A stretch of DNA of 64,000 nt from positions 496,001 through 560,000 of the forward strand of contig QJPP01000030.1 in assembly GCA_003996215.1 (NCBI GenBank). The letters run 5' to 3'. The stretch comes from Jaltomata sinuosa (lineage: Eukaryota; Streptophyta; Magnoliopsida; Solanales; Solanaceae). The notes under the pieces were generated by a model. The model searched no databases. It was given only the letters and a program-made list of their open reading frames with translations, and was not told the origin of the DNA. The translations under genes and the position numbers were made by a program. Positions 10,955-32,461 of this stretch are shown here, piece by piece (within the stretch, counting starts at the first letter, position 1; each line of letters begins with the position of its first letter).

Positions 10955-11329
10955 CAGTCATATAATGTAGGCATAAAGTTGAAAATGGCAGGACCCATCT
11001 CCCATGGTAACGCTATTTTTCCCAACTCCCAAAGTCCTATAGTGTGGCTAGATATATCAAAAACACAAACCACACTTTATTAACTCTTTCCTCTTTTTAC
11101 TACAACTCTTCTCCTCCCCCACCCCCACCATCTTTGCACAACACCAAGAAACTCGGAAGAAACCGCTGTACTTTGTGGTGGGAAAGACAGAGAGGACACA
11201 TAAACAAACCAAAAAAAAATTAAGCGTGGAATGCTGAGATCTTGTGGTGGCAAATCAAGAATCAATACGACACTTTAGGGGAAACTCAAGAAAAAAAAAG
11301 ACAACAAGGGGGGTAGTAAGTAGTAGTAT
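10955..11329 (+). promoter_or_regulatory. MPK9-like gene upstream region and 5' UTR
   Basis: Less AT-rich than its surroundings, with CT-rich tracts (TCTTCTCCTCCCCCACCCCC, about 11106-11127) that resemble a plant leader. The last in-frame stop before the ATG is TAG at 11324. No clear TATA box is seen; TAGATATATC at 11049 is the nearest candidate. Confidence 0.4.
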
Positions 11330-18256
<6,927 letters not shown>

Positions 18257-19238
18257 TTTATCACCAGCCATTGACCCTTCCATCAGGGTAAGATGCTTAC
18301 ATCACATGCACTTCGTGCACCAGGCTGCCCTTTGATACTCGGTAGAGTTGACATTTCGATTATGTACTTTACTATGTATTTCCTGTCCTGTAAATCATAC
18401 CAATATTTGAAGTTTACTCCTGCAGTTCAGGCAGAAGCTAACAGTTAGGTTTTCAGTTTCTATTTATACTGTGAATTTTTATCTCACATAGCAGGGAAAA
18501 AAATGTTCTCCAGCTATTTGTGGATTGGAGATTACATTTTTATATTATTTGTAAACTATAGTTACTTGTGACAAGTTGAAGTTTGTATTTACTTGACATG
18601 AAAAATCCATTCCTTGAGGGATTGCCATTCTTTTTATCATCTTTTGTGCATTTCATCGCCAAATTCACTCGTGTCCTTGCAGTAAACAACAGCTATGCCT
18701 CAATCCTAGTTGAGGTCGGCTATTTGAATTCTCATGGTCCATATTACTCCATTCGATTCCGTCTCAGTTCAATATTATAAAAAGTTAGTTTCCTCACCAT
18801 AGAGGTAATAAAACTATATAATTGTACTACTAGATATATAGCCCTTGAGGCCATCACATGGCATAAGCCAACTGATTTTGAAGGCAATTTGTGCAGTGGC
18901 AAACTCATAAATCTCCACTGAAAGTGTAACTTTTTTTTTCTTTTTGGGACAAAGACAAGATAGTTGCAGAAGGAATGTGGATTATTCAGATGAAGTGGGG
19001 TAGATATAGGTGATATAGAGGCTCGTGAGGAACTCCAATTATTGAGTTTATTGCTCTCCCAAAGGACCATGTGATATGCTTTTCCTGCAAGTCATGTCAT
19101 TTTCCACATTATACGACAAGGCATTTTTCATACAAACTTATTAATGCAGTAAACGGAATGTAACTAATATGAAACTTATGACAAGCAAAGGTTGCGGTTG
19201 GCTGATATAAGTTCTGAGAATAGAGTTGCCTTTGGTAT
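18257..19238 (+). other. 3' flank of the MPK9-like gene
   Basis: Holds the 3' UTR; a possible further 3' UTR intron starts at GGTAAGATGC (18287). No gene recognised. Sequence around 18790-19080 looks like a decayed repeat, but I cannot name it. Confidence 0.4.
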
Positions 19239-19239
19239 A

Positions 19240-19390
19240 GAGCACTTTACCCCTCAAAGTGAGACTTTCCAGCATGAATCTAGAACAAGATGCTCTACTC
19301 CTCAAAGTGGGACTTCCAAGTGTGAATCTAGAATAGAACGCTTTACTCTTCAAAGTGGGACTTCCCAGTATGAATCGGCAATAGTCCGGA
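19240..19390. repeat. Three tandem units of 48 bp
   Basis: CTCAAAGTGRGACTTYCCA-type units recur with CAAAG at 19255, 19303 and 19351, an exact 48-base period. Because 48 is divisible by three, an open frame on each strand repeats every 16 residues. No gene model supports either frame; it may be a gene fragment or a minisatellite. Confidence 0.7.
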
Positions 19391-20248
19391 CCTAAAAAAA
19401 TGGATCTCCTCTTCAATACATTGGATTAAAAGTCAAAAGGAGTTATTAGTGCTATAGAGAGTGGAGGATGTTGAGAGCACATTGATGAATAAGAGAAGTA
19501 TATATAACTACCAATTCAATATCAGGTCATAATCAAGCATCTTATCACTACTAGTAAATAGCTTTCGTAAGAAATTAATGAAGTTTTATTTATGTAGGGG
19601 GAAGATCAAAGACAACTTCTTTAGGACCACTTCTCCAACTACAAAACATCTTGTTTCTTTGATTTCTCATTCCTTTTTTGTGGTTGTAATTAACTTGTAC
19701 ATGCCAAAGATATGTATCATGACTAGTAAATGTTTCAAATAGCAAAGATCAATTCCCTCTCATGTTTTAAAAATTCATTCTACATGTAAAGCAACTAAAC
19801 CACCTGCTCTCATTTGCATGTGTCCAACAAGAGATGCCCTCCCATTGAATTTGTAAATGATGACCAATAGTAGAAGTAGTTGACACAGTTCCATAGTTGC
19901 TTTAAAGCATATTCTAATCATACATGCACATACTAAGCCTTACGAGGGTAACAAACAAACAAACTTTGTCCAACCTGCCATACCCCACCTCACCCGGCCA
20001 TTAGCTTCCTATTGTGTCCCTTCCTTCAATACCACTCTTGGACTACTATCCAGACATTAACGTGTTCAGGATTTGAAATTTATGAGTTCGAAACTCCACT
20101 CTTTTTTAACTTTTTGGATTTTAAACGAATAATTTGTTCATATTTAACGGATTCCATAAGACAAATACAAGATTGAGGTCAATATTACTAGGTCCAGCTG
20201 AACTCGTAGTCAAGCACTCAAGCTATACATTCGTCTTTGTATAAAAAA
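19391..20248. other. Intergenic DNA
   Basis: No gene, RNA or repeat border recognised between the 48-bp repeats and the SINE at 20249. Confidence 0.45.
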
Positions 20249-20360
20249 GGGCAGCCCGATGCACTAAAGCTCCCGCTGTGCATGGAGTCGGGGGTAAAAG
20301 ACCAGAACACAAGGGTCTATTGTACGCAGCCTTACCTTGTGTTTCTGCCTATGACATCCG
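20249..20360 (-). mobile_element. Au-like SINE fragment
   Basis: On the minus strand it reads AAGGCTGCGTACAATAGACC, CTTGTGTTCTGG, a CGACTCCATGCACAGC segment, and GCATCGGGCTGCCC before a T-rich end. This is the 3' part of the Au SINE family, widespread in plants; the tRNA-like head is missing or decayed. Confidence 0.72.
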
Positions 20361-20672
20361 TCTCTATATGTGAATGAAAAATTTCTTAATAAGGAGCGTT
20401 TTACCCTCTTTAGTGAATCTATATGAAGTGAATATAGAATTAATCAAATAATGAATTTCGAATACTAGATACACCAAAAAAATAATCTAAGAGTTACTGT
20501 TGTCACTACTCCCTCATCACCACTACCAAATCACCACCACAAACCACAGGGAAAAATGAGGCCACCATTATAATCAATGGCCTCTCACTAAAGCTTCTCA
20601 AAACTTCCATTTTTTTCCCCTTCCAAACATATTACTATCAACTTCCAACTTCCCTCATTCTCTTCAAAAGCT
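20361..20672 (+). other. Upstream region of the GPI-anchored protein gene
   Basis: Contains CACCACTACC-type short runs and a CT-rich stretch (20595-20665) that is probably the 5' UTR. No TATA box stands out. Confidence 0.4.
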
Positions 20673-23428
20673 ATGTCCCTTAACTGTTTTTTCTTCTTCT
20701 TGTTTACAGTTCTTTACATTACCAATCTAACTGTAATACCTGCCTTTCCAGTTATACCCGAACCCGACCCGACTGAACCCAATCCTCAAACATTCTCCCC
20801 AGCTCCTTCACAGCCAGCAACAATCCCTGCTTTCCCAGAACAATCAAACATAGCCAGCTGTGCTCTGGACATACCAGAAGAGCTTTACAAAGGGATAAGA
20901 TCATCCTGCAGGTCCAATGATCATTCGGGTCAAATAAACCCGACCCGTTGCTGCCCGGTTATCGCTGCATGGCTCTACGCTGCCTACTCAACAACCGGGC
21001 TTCACAGAGCCATTGCAAAGTTCCCACAGTACTCAACGTCAGTTGAAATGCCTGTGCTGCCTGATGATTCAGAGACATGTGTGGATTCTTTTGGAAAGGC
21101 TTTGGGAAACAGAGGAATTGAATTGGTGAAGCCAAATGAGACTTGTGATGTGGTTTATTGTTACTGTGGCATTAGGCTGCATCCACTTAGCTGCCCGGAA
21201 AAATTCGTGGTGAATTCGCTTGGAGAATTGGTTGGTGATGAGAGTGTGAAGAGATTGGAGAGAGATTGTTTTAGCAGTAATGGATATGCTGGTATTGCTG
21301 GTTGCTCCAAATGCTTGAACACTCTTTATTTGGTAAGTCCTTAGTTCTTAGAGTAAATAACGTGCTATAACAGGTTAAAATACTCGCGTAATGTAAAAGA
21401 TCTTTACACTGTCGATGTATAATAGTTAATCCTATTGATTTTTGGTATAATCTTAGGGGTCAACTATACATCAATCCAATACTAGTTGAGTCAGGTTATA
21501 CTAATATTTAGAAGATTCATCTTTATTTGACTAATTGTATGCTAACATCAATCTACCATAACACTATTTCTTTATTAGGATTTGGGACTCGTTTTGAGTA
21601 ATGTGAATAGATGAATAAAAGAAGCTAGAATGAATGAGGCATGTAATGTTTACTCTAGTAAAATATGTTCTAAAACTAATGACCAACAAGGGCCTATGTT
21701 CGTCTTCCACGCACTTCGCTATCTGGCATTTTTTATAAGGTAGCACATTTTTATGCTATTCATGTGATTGATTAAGTTGTGTCACTTCCATTTATTCATT
21801 CACTAGTTTACTACATTACTTTGATGAAGGCGATCCCATTCTAAAATACAACTCAAATGACTTCAGTGCATTAGTTGGTTTATTACAAAAGCATTAAGCA
21901 TCTACTTTTCCTGGTTATTCAAACAGGGGGTGCTAACTTGTCTTTGTAGTTTCCTGTTGTCCTTGACTATAAGCCAGGTGGGATAAGAACGTGATAGACA
22001 GGACTCGGAGGAGATCCTATTTGTTGGCTCGTATCATTTTTATGGTGACTAGATATAAACTGTAGATTTTCTGTAATGCCTATCATGATATTTGAAAGCA
22101 ACTACAATGATCTCCACCTTCAGAAAGAAGAATAAGATAATCATAACTCTTTCTTCAGACCAGCATATACTTGTTGTTCACGAAATTTCATCTGTAAATG
22201 GTCTTAGATAATGAGCGTCATCTCCAGAGCACCAGCCGATGTGCATATATCATTTAAATGACATTCTTTGTTTCAAGTTTTAGACTGCTTTTCAGTGTAC
22301 GTGTCTACACTAGACATGGAAGATAGGTGATTGGTATATCTTAGGGCTTAGTATTAGTAGATATCACCAGCAGTTTGTCTTAGGTAGTCAAACTAGAATG
22401 AATTTAAGGAACTGATCTGATTTAGATGGCATTGATAAATGTTATGTAAAGTGATTGTTCACTTAACGACCTCTGGGTGATCAGCTGTTTTAAGGTTAGT
22501 CTGTATGGTGTAAATGTAAGCAAACTTTGTCTTGCAACTTCATTTTGTGGCTGAAAAAACAAAAAGAAAAAGAAGTTATCAAGTCTAATTGGTAATATTA
22601 GAGCCTCTTGAACTTCATCCACTGAATGAATTTTAAGATGATTTTTTATGATCATTAGATTTATACGAAAAGCAATACGCCAATAAAGTTGCCTTAGCTG
22701 ATACTAGGCTGGGTTGTCTGTGCTTCGGTGAGTTGGAGGGGGTGATTCGGTCCTCTGACCATAACTTTTTGCAGTAGTTAGTCAAACGTAACCATATGTT
22801 ATTGCCTGTATTTTTTATCAGTTGTTTCCTTTGATTACTTTTTACCGTTAATCTTGTAATATTACATTTAACCTTGGAGGTCAACAATAGCTCAGATAAT
22901 GTTATTTGCCATATAACAAACAAGAAGTGTATCTGTCTGTTAGTCAGAATGATTTCTGCTAGGAAGCTTGTTGAAGAGGGTATTTTGTCAATAATGACCG
23001 GGCGTGTGAGTAATAAGTGTTGCACTATCAATTGAAATATTTTGCTTATTCTCTAATAAGTTGAAGTTAATCTGCAGCTCAGTGACAGCAGATTGGAAAA
23101 TACAAGCATAGCAGATGATAGAAGTAGCAAACTGCGCAGCAGGGGTTGCCAAATGATGGGTTTAACTTGGCTTCTCAACAAAAATACATCTGGTTATATT
23201 CATACAGTTTCTGCTGTTTTAAGGGCTCTAATGATGAGCGAAGATGGTTCTGATCCTCAGTCATGCACGCTTAACAGTGACGGCTTGCCCCTTGCAGTCG
23301 ACTCTTCAGAAATCAACGATCAATCTTCTACAACTGTTCTTCAGGCATCGATTTATTGTTACCTCCTACCATTTGTTTTGGCATACATAAACTTCATTGC
23401 ATTGTTTTCAAAATATTACTGTAGTTGA
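20673..23428 (+). CDS. Secreted Cys-rich, probably GPI-anchored protein (At4g28100-like)
   Basis: Two exons, 20673-21332 and 23078-23428, joined in phase 0 (TTG|gtaagt ... tgcag|CTC), give 336 aa. Residues 1 to about 24 are a hydrophobic signal peptide. A Pro-rich linker (EPDPTEPNPQ) follows, then a domain with many paired cysteines (RCCPVIAAWLYAAY, CVDSF, NETCDVVYCYCGIRLH, CFSS, CSKCLN). Exon 2 supplies GLTWLLNK, TVSAVLRA and LPLAVDS, and ends in a hydrophobic tail (about the last 25 residues) preceded by small polar residues, as expected for GPI attachment. This order matches the plant family of Arabidopsis At4g28100, annotated as an uncharacterised GPI-anchored protein. It is likely on the outer face of the plasma membrane or in the wall. 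No biochemical role is known to me. NETC is a possible N-glycosylation site. The exact acceptor of exon 2 could shift by a few codons. Confidence 0.85.
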
Positions 23429-23843
23429 TCTCCAAAGGTTTGTTCCTTGTACTCAAAAAATACTTCCTGATTCAAATGTTACCTAGAGTAAATCCATTCC
23501 TCAGTATTCATTGATTCAGGTGCGAAATTGTAATTATTTTGGTTGTGTAAGACTGTTGAAAATGAATGGAGCCGCCATTTGTACTCTAGCTAGGCTTGTA
23601 GTTGTTTGTTGGTGTCTGTTAAGTGTATAAAATTCATGGGACAAAAGGTAGCATAGTTTTACTGCTCTTTCTGCAATTTGGCATCAGTAGATTCAAGGCT
23701 CTCATAAAATTGCATTTTTCTCCACCTTATTTGTTCAACATGCAAGTATCCACTCAAAACAATAACTCCATCAAATACAAAATGTTTCAAAACAGAGAAG
23801 CAACCAGGAAATATCAAGTGTTTCCTCAAAACAAATTAGAAGG
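23429..23843 (+). other. 3' flank of the GPI-anchored protein gene
   Basis: 3' UTR and intergenic sequence. No gene or repeat recognised. Confidence 0.4.
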
Positions 23844-24018
23844 GGAGTCTTGGCATAACCGCTAAGTTGCTACCATATAACTAGGAGGTCACGGGTTTGA
23901 GCTGTGGAAAAAGCCTCTTGCAGAAATGCAGGGTAAAGTTGCGTATAATAGATCTTTGTGATCCGGCCCATCCCCGGACCTCGCGCATTTCGGGAGCTTA
24001 GTGCACAGGGCTGCCCTC
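23844..24018 (+). mobile_element. Au-like SINE, near full length
   Basis: Starts GAGTCTTGGCATAACCGCTA, has the pol III B-box-like GTCACGGGTTTGAGC, then the body CTTGCAGAAATGCAGGGTAA, ATAGATCTTTGTGATCC, CCCCGGACCTCGCGC, and ends GTGCACAGGGCTGCCC. This is the same family as the fragments at 20249-20360 and 57695-57885, in the opposite orientation. Confidence 0.78.
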
Positions 24019-24399
24019 AAGACAACATTAAAATTCCTATGACATGTTCCTCTAAAGTATAAATTTACTTCTTGATTGAAAGAGAGAGTAAAAAATTTTG
24101 CATAGAACTTGTTCTGCCCGGAGAACTTCAGCACCTAACTATTGTTCTTTTGGTCACCATCATCAGTCATCACGCATGTGTTCTCATGTTACTCAATTGT
24201 AGGAGCCAATCGACTTGAGGACTGAGATAGCCAAATCAGGAACTTCCCACTTCGAGAATGATGCTTTTAAGGTAGAACAGAATAGAGCTGAGAGAAAGAG
24301 AATAGAGTAGAAGAAGAATTATAATGACTTGTATTGTGAGAATGAATTGTACAATTGAGATCTTATAAGCAAATTCATCAATGTAATCAAATCTTATAA

Positions 24400-24960
24400 G
24401 GCTGCCTTCATCACAATGTCCATGAATACCTCAGCTACAGACTGAGCATTATAAGGATGTTTGAAATGTATACTAATTTGGGGCCAGACCACCTCAGAAA
24501 TAAGTAATGGTTCTAAGTCTGTAATCCGCCACAATGAGCAGCTAAATCAGATTTGTTCTTCTCGCAAGTATCACACTTCTGAACAAATTATTTTACATCA
24601 ATCATTATATCTTTCCAATAGAATAAAGTTAGTAGTCTCTTTAGAGTAGCTTCCACCTCTGAATGACCCCCTTGAGGAGAAGTGTGCCTGAAAGCAATAA
24701 TATTGCACCTTACCAATTACTAGCCTCTCTTTCCTCCTGAGTTGGTTATATTGCCAAGCAAACTGTCTATGAGTTGCTGGATTTGCTTATAAACTCCTCA
24801 ATGAGATTATTCAGCTCAAGCTTCACTTCTCAACCATCTTCTATAGCCTGTAGAATGTCGGAACTGGTATTAGAGAGTACCAGAGCCATAAGCTCAGCAC
24901 CATTCACACTAGACAAGGCATCAACCATCTTATTCCACTCATTTTTTATATTCAATTGAG
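24400..24960 (-). pseudogene. Ty3/gypsy retrotransposon pol fragment (RNase H end to integrase zinc finger)
   Basis: Read on the minus strand from about 24958, it begins with NKMVDALSSV (the conserved end of RNase H) and leads through a linker to GGHSEVEATLKRLTTLFYW and FVQKCDTCEKNK, the HHCC zinc finger of a retrotransposon integrase. Several stops and at least one frame change break it, and both sides end without LTRs. It is a dead fragment in reverse orientation upstream of RACK1. Confidence 0.8.
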
Positions 24961-25319
24961 TAGTAAAAAGGTATCAAGTTTCCCATTGAAATTCATAAGT
25001 GAATCTGGGAGGTAGGACGTACCTTTGTGGGATAAAGAGATTGTTTCCATAGACCTCAACTTAATGTAATCAAAGCCAAAGATGTACGACCTTACCTCTA
25101 TTTTTGTGAAAAAAATTGTTTCCATAAACCCATCAAAGCCAAATAACCACAGCAAAATAACAAAAATAAACAAACCAAATAAAACAACAGATCATTAAAA
25201 AAGTAAAGAATAAAATATTAGGCGAATACTTAAATAATACTTACTACTATAAATAGAAAAAATTAAAAAATTAAGTAATAAAATACTGAAAAGATTAGGT
25301 GCGTAAGTTGTAAAAGGTG
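24961..25319. other. Distal upstream region of RACK1
   Basis: AT-rich sequence between the gypsy fragment and the RACK1 promoter. Contains a direct repeat of an AAGAGATTGTTTCCATAGAC / AAAATTGTTTCCATAAACC pair (about 25035 and 25110). No gene seen. Confidence 0.45.
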
Positions 25320-28032
<2,713 letters not shown>

Positions 28033-29110
28033 GGAAGAAAAGGATCTATGGGAGCCATTTGGCCATACTGAATTATTAAAGGCATTTAGATTGCTAAGAT
28101 TCTCCCTGTTTTTCATTGTGATGAGGCATTAACTGTTTCTATTTTGGATTCTTATTTAGTATTTTGTTACATTGGATATCTTGCTATAAATCTTAAGTTG
28201 TTTTGCTCAATCTTCGGGTGTTGAGTTTCTTGCTTGTTTGGTTACCTCCATCATCAAATCTTCACTTCATGTGTGTCTCTTTGCTTGATGAATTCTGTAT
28301 GGCGGAGGAAAAGAGATCACATTTTCCTTGTATTATCCGAGCCTTCATTTTTGCTTTGCAATTCCAAGGGTACTCAGATGGTATTTGTCTGGTGACTTGT
28401 ATCAGGGGAAATATGCTGATTATTGTCATTAGCAAGTGATGGATGCCATATAAGAATTTCATGATAAGTTTTTCCATACAATCTAAATAGGAGAAGATGG
28501 AAGATCCGATTAGGCTAGCAAAAGGATATCACTGAATTGGAAATTGTTAAACTCAGACGAATTTGAATATCAATAAAGCTCATGTTTTCTGTAAGCCTAC
28601 AAGATCAAGTGGTTAACTTTAATTAGCAAAGTAAGTTCTCAAGTAACTATGCTAAACTGCATTGCATATTTTCTAACGCACAAAGCAGCTAATAGATCAA
28701 TCATAGCTAATAGTTTCTATTTTTGAATATTGTGTATAATTACATCAGGGTCAAACTTTGTCATAGAATAGTGTGGCCATCATTATAATCAATTTGATTA
28801 TCATAATTGTGATGACTTATTTTAAAGCATAAAAGCTTAAGTAAAAGGAAACAATGCAGAAAAAAAACAACTAAGAAATATATAAAATGACATAAATGCT
28901 CAATCAATAAACAACAACGATTTACCATCTTAATTCAATGAGTTATCTCGAGGACGATAAGGCTCAACTCAACATTCAAATATCTCACATTTTTATATCA
29001 AATATTTCTAATAGCTCTAGATAGATGAAAAATTCAACAACTTAAGATTCGGTTATAACATAATAATGATAATGATTATCGCAACAAGTTCACAATAATT
29101 AGTTCATGTT
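28033..29110 (+). other. RACK1 3' flank and intergenic DNA
   Basis: The RACK1 3' UTR lies in the first few hundred bases. No gene or repeat recognised. Confidence 0.4.
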
Positions 29111-29578
29111 TTAATTATGAAAAGCAAGTAAGTAGTAGTCAAGTCACCCATACCTCACATCTGACAAAATACTACGTCCAAGCGCTTTTTCAAAGTCCAC
29201 AAACAAAGCCTTTGGTATTCCCGAACTGATAACGCCGAACTTCCCAAAGTACTATGATCAAGAAGTGATCAAAAGTCGTCCACAAAGATCTCAAATCACC
29301 TCATACTATCAAAATATGAAAAAACATGTGAAATTGGACTAGGATTAATTATGAAAAGCAAGTAAGTAGTAGTCAAGTCACCCATACCTCACATCTGACG
29401 AAATACTACGTCCAAGCGCTTCTTCAAAGTCCACAAACAAAGCCTTTGGTATTCCCAAGCTGATAACGCCGAAATTTCCAAAGTACTATGATCAAGAAGT
29501 GATCAAAAGTCGTTCATAGAGATCTCAAATCACCTCATACTATCAAAATCTGAAAGAACATGTGAAATTGGACTAGGA
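29111..29578. repeat. Two tandem units of 234 bp
   Basis: TTAATTATGAAAAGCAAGTA starts at 29111 and again at 29345; the units include TACTACGTCCAAGCGCTT and GATAACGCCGAA and differ at only a few positions (ACAAAATAC / ACGAAATAC, CCCGAAC / CCCAAGC). Non-coding. Confidence 0.88.
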
Positions 29579-32339
29579 TACACGTTGTCATTTTTTTTTT
29601 TAAAAAGTCAAAGTCAACGGTCAAAATAAAAAGCCAACTATCGGGTTAACTTCTCGAAACCCAAGATCGAGTCAAGATTTTGGTGACCTAATCTCCTACA
29701 AGCACATCATTTCAAAAATCAAGTCAATCGGAGTTCATTAAAATCTTCAAACATTCTCACTTGAAAGTGTTCTTGAGTTCATGAACAACCCTAACCCATA
29801 ATCTAAAAAATCAAGATTCCATGGATGAAACACCCTTAATTTGTGTATAATATACCATGAATTAATGGTTAATATAATCTCCAAAGAAAAATCTTCAATT
29901 TAAGTTTTAGAAGAAAATTCTCCTTTCAAGTTAAATCAATCCAAAACATAAAATTGACGGATGAAATGAAATTAGATTGATGATATAATCCATGTATAAT
30001 GAGTAAAATAAGATCAAAACACTATATTAAACTCACCTTAGTTGGTACGATAATCTCCAAGCTCCATCCCTATTTTATTCTCAAGCTCTAGCTTAATTTT
30101 TTTTCAATATTGCATGTATTATCTTAAACAGCCCCCAAGTGCTTTAGCGAATTATATCATTTCCTTCATAGATTGTACCTTAATATCCATATTTTTCTAT
30201 CATACACCTTTAAATAAATTCTTCATAATTTTTTGTACATAACTCCGATTGATGAACGATTTAATTCGTTGAAAACCATACTCAAAGGGCTATAACTTTC
30301 ATTTTCTTGTAGTTCTCCAAATTTATTATAGAAGGAGTGTTATTCTGATTTAAAGTTTTATTTTGTACGCGCTCATTTAAAACTTTAATCTGTCAAGGTA
30401 CCTCTTTGAATTATAAATCACTTCTCAAAGTTCATAGGGTCACACATAACAATATGAACCTAACGACACCTTTCAATTATCAAACAAAAGCTCATTTTTT
30501 CAACTTGACCTTAAAATCTCAAATTATGCAAATACCAAAATTTTCAAAACGAATTCTTCACCAAAAGTGAATCAAATAGCATTCGATTGACCTCAAATTT
30601 ACAAGCAGGTCAAAATAATATAACACATCATTTAAAGTTCATGACACACAAAATAGAGTACTAATACTTAAAATGATCGAGCAGATCATTACATAGCAGT
30701 ATATTTAAAAGTTATTGTAAATAATTATTTTTCATATAAAATATATAGAATCTGGATAAAAAATATTTCATGTTTAAAGAAATGCAAGGATCGACTTTTA
30801 GCTATGAGTTAATAGCCGCATACTAAAAGTTAATATCGTCACTCAAACTTGAACCAAGATATATTTGTACTGCATTCTTGTGTCGAATGTAAACATAAGT
30901 TCTTGCGATTACGTATCTCGAGTCAAAAAATCACTTTTTGATCTTTTGCTGGTAAAGTAACCCAAGGGAGTTACTCTATTAAAAATATTTGATTTGATTT
31001 TTATTGATATTTGACAAGAAATTTCCTCTTGACCGTGATTGTTGATTTATCAATCTTTATTTTTGTATTTATTTTACTTAGTTTTCATCTTGAGGTTTTT
31101 GGTAAAGTGAGTTACCAATGTTGACTTCATATTGCTTGTGGATGAATTACTTTTGTGTATGAAATCTTATGATTTGCGATCCTTTGTTCTTTAATTGTCG
31201 ACATTAAATTATTGATAAGCTGACTTTTCAAAGTTGGCTTCATATTACTTATGCATGAGCATCTTGTAAGTATAGAACATTGTGATTTGTCAAAATCCTT
31301 TCTTTCTTGATTGGCGATATTTTCATAATTTTTGAGATAGTATTTTGATGCATTGTGCCATTTTTATAATTATTTGGGTTATAATTTTGATGCATTGTGA
31401 CTTCTATTTTTTGAAGGCTCCTCTCCGTTTGCCTACAATATAAATATCATATAACCGTTATATGTCATCATTAAAATACAATGAGCTAACAATAACAAAA
31501 TAAAAAAATTACATAAATAAGACTAACATTTTAATTAAGGAGATGTATGTAAAACTGCGAGGTTAATTTTTAAAAGTACCATAGAAAAAATAAATGCGTA
31601 AATATGAAACACCTAAGTAAATTTTTATTTTGTCCTTGACAGTTCAGGACAAACAATATGCTAGAGACAGATTGATGAATTGGAGTGTCACTAACTGTAT
31701 GACATACCTATATGCGTAACACTGATTTTATGATATAATTATATGTGTAAGATAGGAAATGAATTTATTAAGCACTTGTTTTTTTAATTGTGAGTTGTCT
31801 ACGATGATATGAAACAAAAGCTCATTAGATAGCAAGATATCAACATGCCAATCATGAAATGAGCAAAGTAATTAGCATAGACTGTGTTGAATACAAATGA
31901 CAAGACTGTTGCTGCTTAAATGTTCATAATAATATTAAACCTGACACCATCTGTATTTTGTGGCAAGAAGAGAATATGAGAATCTTCCAAAATAAAAATA
32001 TAAAATTAATTATATCAAATGATAATTTAGTAATTAATTTATAAAGCAGGCTTTCAAACTAAATAAGCAAAGAAATGGAGTATCATATTTTGAATTACTA
32101 TTCATAGAGTCTGCTAAGTTGCTATAATACTCTAATTATCGATTTTTGAGATATTACGTCTATAAAATTGTACATAATGCACTCGATGATAAATATCTCA
32201 GTTACCAAAAAAATTAAAGTTATATTTGTATATACATTTAATTAGAAAAAAATTCTCCATGGAAAAATAAAAATAAAAATTGACAAGCCGGTTTAACATC
32301 TGAATGAACCGATCTAAAAGCCCCCTGGTTACGGTTTCA
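29579..32339. other. AT-rich intergenic DNA, probably old repeats
   Basis: 29590-29800 (AAGTCAAAGTCAACGGTC, AACCCTAACCCATAATC) has the look of Solanaceae dispersed repeats. No open frame or RNA gene is seen up to the eRF3 promoter. Confidence 0.4.
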
Positions 32340-32461
32340 ACAAAGGGTATAAAAAGACCCGGAGAAGCATCGACCAATAGATTTCATAAAGCAGCAGCCC
32401 TCGAACTTGTTGTCACCGCAAGCAGAGAAACCCTACGCGTCCTCTCACTCAATTAACCGCC
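32340..32461 (+). promoter_or_regulatory. eRF3 core promoter and 5' UTR
   Basis: TATAAAAA at 32348-32355 sits 107 bases before the ATG at 32462. The leader contains AAACCCTA (32428-32435), an almost complete telo box as often found in plant translation genes. Start context is CGCCATGGG, a strong plant context. The TSS is inferred to lie near 32380. Confidence 0.55.

Noticed and set aside
18583..18780. Possible extra exon downstream of the MPK9-like gene
   Set aside because: The kinase reading frame ends properly at 18256 with a family-like C terminus; no splice signals support continuation.
22633..23031. 132-codon minus-strand frame in the intron of the GPI-protein gene
   Set aside because: No domain or start context; lies in intron sequence of the opposite strand.
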